Shown here: positions 31,187 through 39,355 of the stretch, one piece after another
Layout of the letters: the number at the start of each line of letters is the position of its first letter
Numbering within the stretch: the first letter of the stretch is position 1
Source: Methylorubrum rhodesianum
GTDB lineage: Bacteria; Pseudomonadota; Alphaproteobacteria; Rhizobiales; Beijerinckiaceae
Length of the DNA stretch: 59,571 nt
Reading direction: 5' to 3'
Assembly: GCF_014199985.1 (NCBI RefSeq)
Contig: NZ_JACHOS010000026.1
Location: 1-59,571 of the forward strand
Notes under the pieces: model-generated
What the model was told of the DNA's origin: nothing
The model's database searches: none
The model's input: only the letters and a program-made list of their open reading frames with translations
Program-made: the position numbers and the translations under genes

Positions 31187-31942
31187 CTATTCTAATCTTG
31201 AAAACGAAACGAGACCTCGGCTTTTGCCCTGCGCGACGGCTTGGCAACCATCGATTTCGCGTTCCCTCAGCACGCCCTGATGGACCAAATGCGCGCGATC
31301 AGGGGAACAAAAATCCGACGATTTCCGGTCGTGTTCAACGATGCTGTTCGCGAAAGACATCACGCATCCGCTCAAACTCGCATTGCCCGTACTCTGGACG
31401 ATCGATCGGATTATTATTTTGTAGAGACGCTGGGTCGTTAGTGCGATTTGCGCGGCCGTCGGTGGTTTCGAGTACCGCGATGCAATTCGAGCAGTCGAGA
31501 TAATCTGTAGTTGGCTGGTTTCGCCGTCAATTCCAAATGTAGATGCAAATAGATAATTATAGGGTCGCACCGTTATATCCTGGGCCATAATAAAATGCTT
31601 GAAAGCAGAGCTGTCGCCCTCGGCCATGGTCGCCTGCCGGAACCGATCAGCAACTTGGGTAGCGTCGAGCTGGGTTTGTGTAGCTTTGAGACCGGAGCCG
31701 AGTAGCAACGGAAGGTCTTTCGCTGAAACCGGGGCAACCAGGACTTTCTCAAGTTCGCAGACGAGCGGACCGACAAAATCTCGATCCGTTACCTCGGGAT
31801 GGATGTAGATGATTATTTCGGACGGAACTCGGGGTGGCCCGCGCGTCACCTCCGACTCGGCGATGGCACTTCCGACGGTGAACGGGGCGGACGCAGCAAC
31901 GAGCAGCGCATAGACATTGAGGGCGGCGGTTCTCAGAATCAT
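31187..31942 (-). CDS. Secreted archaemetzincin-like protein lacking the zinc motif, 251 aa
   Basis: Probably exported: an N-terminal hydrophobic stretch (about residues 5-28) ends in GSAIAES. The rest follows the archaemetzincin layout: SEIIIYIHPE near the start, the pre-catalytic strand ALFASTFGID-type segment (here YNYLFASTFGIDGETSQLQI then ISTARI), then RLYKIIIRSIVQSTGN and GCVMSFANSIVEHDRKSSDFC. In active members the helix reads K-x-x-x-HELGHxxG and is followed by CVM and a CxxC pair. Here the HExxH position reads RSIVQ, CVM (about 193-195) and Cys 212 remain, and the last Cys is Asp. So the fold seems kept while zinc binding is lost. Assignment is from motif memory, not a search. A non-catalytic binding role is inference. 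Less GC-rich than neighbours. Confidence 0.55.
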   Translation of the reverse strand: MILRTAALNVYALLVAASAPFTVGSAIAESEVTRGPPRVPSEIIIYIHPEVTDRDFVGPLVCELEKVLVAPVSAKDLPLLLGSGLKATQTQLDATQVADRFRQATMAEGDSSAFKHFIMAQDITVRPYNYLFASTFGIDGETSQLQIISTARIASRYSKPPTAAQIALTTQRLYKIIIRSIVQSTGNASLSGCVMSFANSIVEHDRKSSDFCSPDRAHLVHQGVLREREIDGCQAVAQGKSRGLVSFSRLE

Positions 31943-32599
31943 CTGTCACCCTGACCATGTTGAGCCCTGACAGGGTACGCCGACGACTTCGCTAATCGGT
32001 ACAGGCTGCGATTAAAATTTTCCGTGACCTGAGAATTGATGTCCCACAGGCACGGCAGGCCTTCGCAGACCCGGAAACGGGATCCACCACGCCCATGGTC
32101 CACGTGATGCCGCCATCGAACCGCTTTATGGACACCGGGGCGATCTTCCAGATGTCCCACTTGGGTCGACACGGTCCGTCCGCCTACGACCGAGTCGAGT
32201 GAGAGCCCGAACGGCCCCTGAGGGGGAAAGGGACAGGGGCTGGTCGCCACCCTCAGCCGCTCTTCGCACGGTCAAGCGGGTTTGGTTTGGGCCCCTGACC
32301 CGTCGGTCACCGCAGCCGGTCGGCCCGCCCAGCCCGCTCCGGCTGTAACGCTCCGGTCTTCCCCCTGGAGAGCGGAGGGCGGTGCGGGTTTGCTCGTGGC
32401 GGATCTCCGCGATCCTGCCGCCGGCCGTGTTCGCTCAGGGCCGCCGAACCGCGAGCCCGGCGCAGGGTGTCGCGGTGCGCTCGATGGTCGTGCCGGTCAC
32501 GCACGCGGCCCCGCCCTCGGCGCGCTCAGGGCGACCGCGGCCGGAGCCCCCTGGCAGAGCCCGGCCTTCCTGGCGGTGCCGGTGCTGCTCTGAGACGCC
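31943..32599. other. Intergenic region with no supported gene
   Basis: About 657 bases. Several open frames occur (for example 32282-32593 plus and 31939-32250 minus), but none has a ribosome binding site or recognisable protein sequence. The promoter of the metzincin-like gene should lie near 31945-32040, where the sequence is less GC-rich. No repeat or terminator stands out. Confidence 0.4.
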
Positions 32600-33763
32600 T
32601 CAGCCCAGCCAGCCCTTCAGCCGCGTCACCGCCTCGGCGCAGTCCGCCTGCGAGCCGGCGAAGGAGAAGCGGATGTGGTGGCCGCCCTCCTCCGGGTCGA
32701 AGTCGAGGCCGGGCGTCGCGGCCACCCCCGCCTCGTCGAGCATGCGCCGGCAGAAGGCGCTGGCGTCGTCCGTCAGTCGGGCGATGTCGGCGTAGAGGTA
32801 GAAGGCGCCGTCCACCGGGTGGATGCCGGTGAAGCCCAGGGCCGGCAGCGCGTCGAGGAGCAGGGCGCGGTTGGCCGCGTAACCGTCGCGGATCGGCACG
32901 ATCTCGTCGAGGGTGTCGAAGGCGGCCAGCGCCGCGACCTGCGAGAGGTAGGGCGCCGAGATGTAGAGGTTCTGCGCCAGCCGCTCGACCGGACGCACGA
33001 GGGCATCGGGCACGACCATCCAGCCGACCCGCCAGCCGGTCATGCAGTAGAACTTCGAGAACGAGTTGATGACGACGGCGCCCGCGTCGAATTGCAGGGC
33101 CGTCGCCGTCGGCACGCCGTAGCTGAGGCCGTGATAGATCTCGTCGGAGATGAAGGGCAGCCGCAGGCTCCGCGCGGTGGCGCAGAGTTCGGCGAGGCGG
33201 GCCGGTTCGATCACCGTGCCGGACGGGTTGGCCGGGCTCATCACCAGCAGACCCGAGAGGTTGTGTGCGGCATGGACCTCGCGCAGCAGGGCGGGGGTCG
33301 GGGCGTAGCGGTCCTCGGCCCGCAGGGTCAGCGGCTGCGGGATCAGGTCGAGGGCGCGCAGGATCCCGTCATAGGCCGGGTAGCCGGGGCGCGGCACGCC
33401 GATCCGCGCGCCCGCGTCGAACAGGGCGAGGAAGGCGAGCACGAAGCCGGCCGATGACCCCGTCGTCACCACCACCCGCTCCGGCGAAAGGCGCACGCCG
33501 TAGGTCTCGGCATAGTGCCGGGCGATGCGCTCGCGCAGGCGCGGGAGCCCGAGCGCCTCGGTATAGGGAATGCGCCCGTCGGCGAGGGCGGCCTGCGCCG
33601 CCGCGATCACCGCCTGGGGCGCGGGGGCCGAGGGCTGGCCGACCTCCATGTGGACGACGCCCTCCCCGCGCCGCTCGCGGGCGCCGGCCGCGGCCATCAC
33701 GTCCATCGCCAGGAAGGGCGCGACGGCCTGCGCGCGGCGCGAGAGGACGGGATCGGGGCTCAA
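32600..33763 (-). CDS. Class I/II PLP-dependent aminotransferase, 387 aa
   Basis: A fold type I aminotransferase, cytoplasmic, probably acting on an aspartate-, aromatic- or branched-type amino acid; substrate not assignable. Visible are GEGVVHMEVGQPSAPAP, IPYTEALGLPRLRERIARHY, VVTTGSSAGFVLAFLALFD, VMSPANPSGTVIEP (the NPxG carboxylate-binding motif), FISDEIYHGLSYG with the PLP-interacting Asp and Tyr, and VINSFSKFYCMTGWRVGWMV with the Schiff-base Lys. I prefer the TTG at 33761-33763, because GAGGAG lies seven bases upstream; a GTG 15 bases earlier would sit on top of that ribosome binding site. Confidence 0.9.
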   Translation of the reverse strand: MSPDPVLSRRAQAVAPFLAMDVMAAAGARERRGEGVVHMEVGQPSAPAPQAVIAAAQAALADGRIPYTEALGLPRLRERIARHYAETYGVRLSPERVVVTTGSSAGFVLAFLALFDAGARIGVPRPGYPAYDGILRALDLIPQPLTLRAEDRYAPTPALLREVHAAHNLSGLLVMSPANPSGTVIEPARLAELCATARSLRLPFISDEIYHGLSYGVPTATALQFDAGAVVINSFSKFYCMTGWRVGWMVVPDALVRPVERLAQNLYISAPYLSQVAALAAFDTLDEIVPIRDGYAANRALLLDALPALGFTGIHPVDGAFYLYADIARLTDDASAFCRRMLDEAGVAATPGLDFDPEEGGHHIRFSFAGSQADCAEAVTRLKGWLG

Positions 33764-33933
33764 GGCGGGGCTCCTCACGGGAGAGGCGGGACCCGGATGC
33801 AGGTAGACCCTGAAGGCGCCCCGCTCAACGGCGGGTTTCCTCCGATCAGGCGAGCGGCGTCCGGCCGAGCCTCGGCGACCCTGCCGAGGGTGGAGATCGG
33901 CCCGGCGCTATCATGGGAGAGCCGAAGGCGACG

Positions 33934-34977
33934 TCAGGGCGTCTCTTGGACCGCCCGGCCGAACGCCTGCACCAGTCCGCCCTCCAGCCTGCCGTCCATG
34001 CCCGCCAGGATGGAGAGCGCGTCGCGGCTCGACATCGGTGCCTTGTAGGGACGCCGCTCGATCAGGGCGGCGTAGATGTCGCAGATCGTCAGCAGGCGCA
34101 CCGGATCACCGATCTCGCTGGCGCACAGCCTGTCCGGATAGCCCGACCCGTCGAGCATCTCGTGGTGATGGCGCGTCACCGCCAGCGTCACCGGGTCGCA
34201 ACCGCCCGACGCGTCGAGAATCTCGTGGCCGATCGCGGCATGGGTCTGCATCACCGCCCGCTCGTCGTCGTCGAGGCGGCCCGGCTTGTTCAGGATCACG
34301 TGGGGGATGCGCGACTTGCCCACGTCGTGCACGAGGGCGGCCCGGGTCATGAGCTTCTTGTCCGCGGCGGAGAGGCCCAGGTTCTGGGCAAAGGCCGCGA
34401 CCACGCCGGAGACCAGAAGGCAGTGCTGGAAGGTCACGTCGTCATGCGCCCAGACCTCATCGAGCCAGCGCGACAGGCCGCCCTCCTGGATCGCCCCGAG
34501 CACCGGGTCGACGCCCTGCTCCACGTTCGTCATGTCGACGGCGCCGGCCTGGGCGGAGGCGAACAGGTTGGTCATCAGCGCGCCGGCCCGCTCCGCCTCG
34601 CGGGTGATGACGAGGTCGGCCACCGACTTCTCGGGCCAGACCTCGCGCACCAGCGAGCCCACCACCATGCGCGGCTCGGCCAGAGCCGACAGGCAGAGCG
34701 TGGCGCCGAGATTGCGCGCCTCGGTGAAGGCGGAATGTCCGCTGCCGCGGGTCAGGCAGATCAGGGGCGCGCGCGACCGCGCGGGCCGGCTCGTCAGCAG
34801 GCGCAGGCAGCGCTTGGCCTCGGGGCGGCTCAGGGTGATGTCGGCGATCACGCCGCGCAGCGGGCCGATCCGATCCCAGGTCTCCTCGGTGCCCACGACC
34901 CGGCACTCGGCGACGGCGCGCACGGCATCGACCAGGGATTGGCTCCGATCCGGGCGGTCGCTCACGACGACGATCAC
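33934..34977 (-). CDS. HD-GYP domain protein with degenerate receiver-like N-terminus
   Basis: A probable cyclic di-GMP phosphodiesterase. Residues 1-110 have a receiver-like alternating pattern (IVVVSDRPDRS, LICLTRGSG), but no clear phospho-acceptor Asp in the right place. The C-terminal half is HD-GYP: His185 region (DDVTFQHCLLVSG), LVHDVGKSRIPHVILNKPG (HD at about 217-218), THAAIGHEIL, TRHHHEMLDGSGYPDRL (HH and DGSGYP at about 270-281) and ICDIYAALIERRPYK. All expected metal ligands are visible. The start is GTG at 34975-34977 after a G-rich ribosome binding site. It is divergent from the dsbA-like gene. Cytoplasmic, signalling role. Confidence 0.88.
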   Translation of the reverse strand: MIVVVSDRPDRSQSLVDAVRAVAECRVVGTEETWDRIGPLRGVIADITLSRPEAKRCLRLLTSRPARSRAPLICLTRGSGHSAFTEARNLGATLCLSALAEPRMVVGSLVREVWPEKSVADLVITREAERAGALMTNLFASAQAGAVDMTNVEQGVDPVLGAIQEGGLSRWLDEVWAHDDVTFQHCLLVSGVVAAFAQNLGLSAADKKLMTRAALVHDVGKSRIPHVILNKPGRLDDDERAVMQTHAAIGHEILDASGGCDPVTLAVTRHHHEMLDGSGYPDRLCASEIGDPVRLLTICDIYAALIERRPYKAPMSSRDALSILAGMDGRLEGGLVQAFGRAVQETP

Positions 34978-35298
34978 GCTGTGCCCCCCGTCTCGCCCAT
35001 CCCGGCTTCATCGCGGCCGGTGGAGAGGCTGACGTGCATGATTTAGCGAATCGATAATATGATGCGATCTTCGGTGGAATTTTAAGGTGAAGGACGGGTG
35101 CCGTGAAATCGCCGCAGCCCTGGCGCACGACCGGATATCGGCCTTCCGGGGTGCGGCACCCGCCGAGATCCGTTTCGCATCGGCGCGGGGGTCGCGCTGT
35201 GCCATAGTTCCGTCGCGCGGGGCCGGTTGGACCGCCCCGTCGATCGGTGTCGACCGTTCCGGCCGGGCGTTCGTCCCGACACGCATTTCGAGGTATCG
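34978..35298. other. Divergent intergenic region HD-GYP / dsbA-like
   Basis: About 320 bases. An AT-rich patch at about 35040-35095 probably carries a promoter, more likely for the HD-GYP gene. GAGG lies five bases before the dsbA-like ATG. No inverted repeat or small gene is evident. Confidence 0.4.
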
Positions 35299-36078
35299 AT
35301 GACGCTGTTCCGCTCCGTTTCCGCCCTCGCCCTCGCCGGCAGTCTCGCGCTCGGCGCGGCCGCGGGCGCCCGCGCGGAGGAGGCCGCTCCCTTCACCGAT
35401 GCCCAGCGCAAGGCGATCGAGGGCATCGTCAAGGATTACCTCGTCAAGAATCCCGACGTGCTGCAGGAGGCGATCGCCGAGGGCGAGCGCCGGGCCCAGG
35501 AGACGCAGAAGCTCGCCCAGGCCGCCGCCCTGAAGGAATCGCGCGAGGCGCTGACCAACTCGCCCCACGGCATCGTCGCCGGCAACCCGAACGGCGACGT
35601 CACCCTGGTCGAGTTCTTCGATTACAATTGCGGCTATTGCCGCAAGGCCTTCACCGACGTGCAGACCCTGATCAAGTCCGATCCGAAGCTGCGCGTGGTG
35701 CTCAAGGACTTCCCCGTGCTCGGCGCCGAATCGCTGGAGGCGAGCCGGATCGCGCTGGCGGCCAAGCTCCAGCTCAAGCCCGAGAAGATGTTCGACTTCC
35801 ACGCCAAGCTGCTCGAGACCAAGGGCCGCATCAACGGCGAGCGGGCGATCGCGGTGGCGCGTGAGTTCGGCGCCGACGTCGAGCGCCTGAAGCGGGACGC
35901 GCAGGGACCGGAGGTGAAGGCCGCGCTGACCGAGAATGTCGGCCTCGGCGACAAGCTCAGCCTGTCGGGCACCCCCGCCTTCGTCATCGGCGACGAGATC
36001 CTGCCCGGCGCGGTCGGCGTCGAGCCGATGCGCAAGACCATCAACGACGTGCGCCAGTGCGGCCACGCGAGCTGCTGA
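35299..36078 (+). CDS. DsbA-family periplasmic thiol oxidoreductase (ScsC-like), 259 aa
   Basis: A periplasmic thioredoxin-fold protein that forms or isomerises disulfides. A Sec signal (MTLFRSVSALALAGSLALG ... ARAEE) is followed by a helical N-terminal extension (about residues 30-80, KDYLVKNPDVLQEAIAEGER), like the oligomerising stalk of ScsC/DsbA-related proteins. The thioredoxin domain has VEFFDYNCGYCRKAF with the CGYC active site, KDFPVLGAES, and the cis-Pro loop LSGTPAFVIGDEI. The C-terminal Cys pair (QCGHASC) is an extra feature. The ATG at 35299 is preceded by GAGG. A perfect hairpin follows. Isomerase versus oxidase activity cannot be decided. Confidence 0.9.
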   Translation: MTLFRSVSALALAGSLALGAAAGARAEEAAPFTDAQRKAIEGIVKDYLVKNPDVLQEAIAEGERRAQETQKLAQAAALKESREALTNSPHGIVAGNPNGDVTLVEFFDYNCGYCRKAFTDVQTLIKSDPKLRVVLKDFPVLGAESLEASRIALAAKLQLKPEKMFDFHAKLLETKGRINGERAIAVAREFGADVERLKRDAQGPEVKAALTENVGLGDKLSLSGTPAFVIGDEILPGAVGVEPMRKTINDVRQCGHASC

Positions 36079-36107
36079 GCCGGTCCGCCCTGGCGGCCTG
36101 ACGAGAG

Positions 36108-36143
36108 AGGGGCCCGGTGCGGGATCGACCGCACCGGGCCCCT
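36108..36143. terminator. Perfect 15-bp bidirectional hairpin
   Basis: AGGGGCCCGGTGCGG (36108-36122) and CCGCACCGGGCCCCT (36129-36143) are exact complements with a six-base loop. It lies between the convergent dsbA-like and mscS genes, ending seven bases before the mscS stop codon. It probably terminates both transcripts, though T-tracts are missing. Confidence 0.7.
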
Positions 36144-36149
36144 CCCCGT

Positions 36150-37331
36150 TCAGGCCGCCGCGGCGCGGGGATCGCTGCGGATCGGGCGCTCGCCGCGGAT
36201 GCCGGGCTCGTTGCCGGCCCGGGGCGCGGTTCGCCGGTCGGGCTCGGGCGGATCGGTCTCGACCCATTCCGCCCGCTGGCGCGGCAGGGCGGAGGGATGC
36301 TCCTTCTGCAGAAACCCGATCATCTTCTCGCGCACCTCGCAGCGCAGGTCCCAGGTCTGGGGGGCGTTGCGGGCGCTCACCAGCATCCGAAGCTCGATCA
36401 CGCCCTCCCGCGCGTCCGAGACCTGCAGGTTGACCACGTTGCCGTCCCATAGCTGCGACGCCGCCGCGATCCGCCGGAGTTCGCTGCGCATCGCCTCGAT
36501 CGGCGCCCGGTGGTCGACGTAGAGGAACACGGAACCGATCAGGGAGGCGCCCTCGCGGGTCCAGTTCTGGAACGGCTTCTGGATGAAGTAGGTCAGCGGC
36601 AGCACGAGCCGGCGCCAGTCCCACAGCCGCACCACCACGTAGGTAGCGGTGATCTCCTCGACCCAGCCCCACTCGTTCTCGACGATGATCGCGTCCTCGA
36701 TCCGGATCGGCTGGGTGATGGCGATCTGGATGCCCGCCACGAGGTTGGAGAGCACCGGCTGCATCGCCAGCCCGAGGATCAGCCCGGCGGCCCCCGCCGA
36801 GGCGAGCAGGCTGACCCCGTATTGCCGCACCGGCTCGAAGGTCATCAGCGCGATCGCCGCGGTGACGATGGCCACCATGGTCAGGGCCGCCCGCTCAAGG
36901 ATCCGCATCTGGGTGAAGTGCTTGCGGGCGAGCAGGTTGTCTTCCGCGTCGAGCTTGAACCGGCGCAGGTAGATCACGGTCGCGATGTGGATCGCCGTGG
37001 CGCAGGTCCAGCCCGCGAGCGTCACGAAGGCGACGAGCAGCACCTGATTGAGGACGAGCCGGATCTCCCAGGTCAGGGGCGCGGTCGAGACCGCGAGCGC
37101 CAGGGCCACGACCAGCAGGGCGAGCCGGCTCGGCCCCCGGGTGCGCGAGACCAGCGAGCGCCAGAACAGGCTCTTCCCGCTCGCGGCCCTCTGCGCGAAG
37201 CGATAGGCCACCCCGTGCAGGGGCAGCACCAGCGCGCAGCAGCCGGCGATCAGGATCGGGCTCGCGAGCCACCAGGGCCACTGAACGATCCAGCCGATCA
37301 GCCGATCGAAGAACGCGTGGGCTTCCGCCAT
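36150..37331 (-). CDS. MscS-family mechanosensitive channel, 393 aa
   Basis: An inner-membrane small-conductance mechanosensitive channel family protein, protecting against hypo-osmotic shock. Four to five hydrophobic segments are visible (for example WLASPILIAGCCALVLPLHG, LALLVVALALAVS, VLLVAFVTLAGWTCATAIHI, LTMVAIVTAAIALMTF). These are followed by the pore-lining TM3-like VSLLASAGAAGLILGLAMQP and the beta domain with NLVAGIQIAITQPIRIEDAI and GWVEEITATYVVVRLWDWRR. The C-terminal tail is Pro/Arg-rich. The ATG is preceded by GAGGAGG. Regulation not evident. Confidence 0.9.
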   Translation of the reverse strand: MAEAHAFFDRLIGWIVQWPWWLASPILIAGCCALVLPLHGVAYRFAQRAASGKSLFWRSLVSRTRGPSRLALLVVALALAVSTAPLTWEIRLVLNQVLLVAFVTLAGWTCATAIHIATVIYLRRFKLDAEDNLLARKHFTQMRILERAALTMVAIVTAAIALMTFEPVRQYGVSLLASAGAAGLILGLAMQPVLSNLVAGIQIAITQPIRIEDAIIVENEWGWVEEITATYVVVRLWDWRRLVLPLTYFIQKPFQNWTREGASLIGSVFLYVDHRAPIEAMRSELRRIAAASQLWDGNVVNLQVSDAREGVIELRMLVSARNAPQTWDLRCEVREKMIGFLQKEHPSALPRQRAEWVETDPPEPDRRTAPRAGNEPGIRGERPIRSDPRAAAA

Positions 37332-37764
37332 CGATCACCTCCTCGTCCAGGGGCAATGATCGCTGCCGGGCCCGGTTCCGCACTGCACAATGGTGCGACG
37401 GGTTCGAGCGGAGGGGCGAATTTTGCTGCGTTCAGGAACCTGATCGGACGGTCCGGCACGACCGTTCCCAGTCAAAAAGACGTTTTTGTTCAATGACGTG
37501 ATCAGTCGACGCAGGGGTTCTTCCGATGCAGGGAGGCGCCTCATCGAACCGAGCGAATTTGCCGGCTTCTGGCACCATAATGCTTTATATATCGTGGCTA
37601 TAGCGATATCAAAAATATAAATCCTCAGGGTAATTCAGTGTTCATGCCGCGCGTGCTTGTTACATATCAATAAAAAAGTCATTGCGCGGCAACCAAGTCG
37701 GCGGTGAACTATTGGGGTGCCGGAATTCGTCTTCCGGAACGTCGCAGCCAAGGGAGCGGGCGGA
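37332..37764. promoter_or_regulatory. AT-rich promoter region of the malic enzyme operon
   Basis: The region between divergent mscS and the malic enzyme gene becomes clearly AT-rich from about 37559 to 37680. It contains ATATCG (37589-37594) and CGATAT (37604-37609) as an inverted repeat with a 9-base spacer, next to TTTATATATC. This suits a regulated promoter, but I cannot name the regulator. A 69-codon minus frame here looks like chance. Confidence 0.4.
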
Positions 37765-39348
37765 GTGAACACCTCGATGCACAAAGGAACCGCGTTCACC
37801 CAGGAGGAGCGCGCGTCTCTCGGGCTCGAAGGCCTGCTCCCCACCGCCGTCGAAACCCTGGATCGACAGGTCGAGCGGGTGCTCGGCCATCTCGGCGCCA
37901 AGCCGAACGACATCGAGCGCTTCATCTACCTTCAGGAGCTCAGCAACAGCAATCAGACGCTGTTCTACGCAACCGTGATGTCCGATCCGGCGCGCTTCGT
38001 GCCGATCGTCTACGATCCGACCATCGCCGAGGCCTGCCTCACCTACGGGCACATCTATCGCCGGCCGCAGGGCATGTACCTCAACCGGCACATGAAGGGG
38101 CGCTTCGAGGAGGTTCTGCGCAATTGGCCGGTGAAGGAGGTGCGCTTCATCTGCGTCTCGTCCGGCGGACGCATCCTCGGCCTCGGCGACATCGGCGCCA
38201 ACGGCGCGCCGATCCCGATCGGCAAGCTCCAGCTCTACACCGCCTGCGCCGGCGTGCCGCCCGAGGGGCTGCTGCCGATCCATCTCGACATCGGCACCAC
38301 CAACGCGGCGCTCCGCGCCGACGCGCTCTATACCGGGCTGCGCGAGGAGCCGCCGGAGCCCGACGCGGTGGACGCGATCGTCGATGCCTTCATGAAGGCG
38401 GCCAACGCGGTGTTCCCCGGTGTCTGCGTGCATTTCGAGGACTGGAAGGGCGACGACGCGATCCGGCTGCTGGAACGCTACAGGGACAGGTACCTCGTCT
38501 ACAACGACGACATCCAGGGCACGGCGAGCGTCGCGCTCGCGGGCATCGTCACCGCCCTCCAGATCAAGGGGGAGGCGCTCGCCGACCAGCGCATCCTGTT
38601 CGCGGGGGCGGGCTCGGCCGGCACCGGCATCGCCGACATGATCGTCGAGGCGATGCGGGGCGAGGGCCTGAGCGAGGGCGAGGCGCGGGCGCGCATCACC
38701 CTGTTCGACATCGGCGGCCTGATCGAGAAGGGCCGCAAGGACCTCAACGCGTCGCAGAAGCCGTTCGCGCATGACTGGAAGCCGACCGAGGATCTCACGG
38801 ACGCGGTGAAGCAGATCCGCCCGACGATCCTGATCGGCGTCTCGACGGTCGGCGGCCTCTTCACCGAGGCGGTGGTGAGGACCATGGCCAGGACCTGCGA
38901 GCGGCCGGTGATCTTCCCGCTATCGAACCCCACCGAAAAGGCGGAATGCACGCCCGAGCAGGCCTATGAATGGACGGACGGGAAGGCCCTCGTCGCCTGC
39001 GGCGTGCCGCTCCCCGACGTGACGCTGGACGGCAGGACCTTCCATCCGGGACAGGCCAACAACTTCTACATCTTCCCGGCGATTGGGCTCGCGGTCCAGG
39101 CCACGAAGCCGAAGCGGATCGATGATGCGATGTTCATCGAGGCGGCGCGCGCCACGGCCGATCAGGTCAGCCAGGCCGACCGCGACAAGGGCATGCTGTT
39201 CCCGCGCCAGAACAACATCCTCGAGACGGAACGGACGACGGCGACGCGGGTGGCCGAATCCATCTTCGAGCGCGGCCTCGCCACCGTGAAGCGCCCCACT
39301 GACATCCGGGCCTTCATCGAGTCGCTCAGCTACACGCCGGGATATTGA
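37765..39348 (+). CDS. NAD-dependent malic enzyme
   Basis: Oxidative decarboxylation of malate to pyruvate and CO2 in the cytoplasm. The MaeA-type layout is visible: KGTAFTQEERASLGLEGLLP, FIYLQELSNSNQTLFYATVM, VPIVYDPTIAEACL, SSGGRILGLGDIGANGAPIP, GKLQLYTACAGVPP, VYNDDIQGTASVALAG-type metal/NAD region (YNDDIQGTASV) and the Rossmann loop FAGAGSAGTGIADMI. SNPTEKAECTPEQAY follows. At about 527 aa it lacks the phosphotransacetylase domain of MaeB-type enzymes. The GTG at 37765 has GGGAG eight bases upstream; ATG at 37777 or GTG at 37717 are alternatives. Fumarase follows after 7 bases, so the two are one operon. Confidence 0.92.
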   Translation: MNTSMHKGTAFTQEERASLGLEGLLPTAVETLDRQVERVLGHLGAKPNDIERFIYLQELSNSNQTLFYATVMSDPARFVPIVYDPTIAEACLTYGHIYRRPQGMYLNRHMKGRFEEVLRNWPVKEVRFICVSSGGRILGLGDIGANGAPIPIGKLQLYTACAGVPPEGLLPIHLDIGTTNAALRADALYTGLREEPPEPDAVDAIVDAFMKAANAVFPGVCVHFEDWKGDDAIRLLERYRDRYLVYNDDIQGTASVALAGIVTALQIKGEALADQRILFAGAGSAGTGIADMIVEAMRGEGLSEGEARARITLFDIGGLIEKGRKDLNASQKPFAHDWKPTEDLTDAVKQIRPTILIGVSTVGGLFTEAVVRTMARTCERPVIFPLSNPTEKAECTPEQAYEWTDGKALVACGVPLPDVTLDGRTFHPGQANNFYIFPAIGLAVQATKPKRIDDAMFIEAARATADQVSQADRDKGMLFPRQNNILETERTTATRVAESIFERGLATVKRPTDIRAFIESLSYTPGY

Positions 39349-39355
39349 GGCCGCC

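Noticed and set aside
32282..32593. Plus-strand frame of 103 codons between the metzincin-like gene and the aminotransferase
   Set aside because: Pro/Arg/Ala-rich with no ribosome binding site and no family resemblance in any of the three frames.
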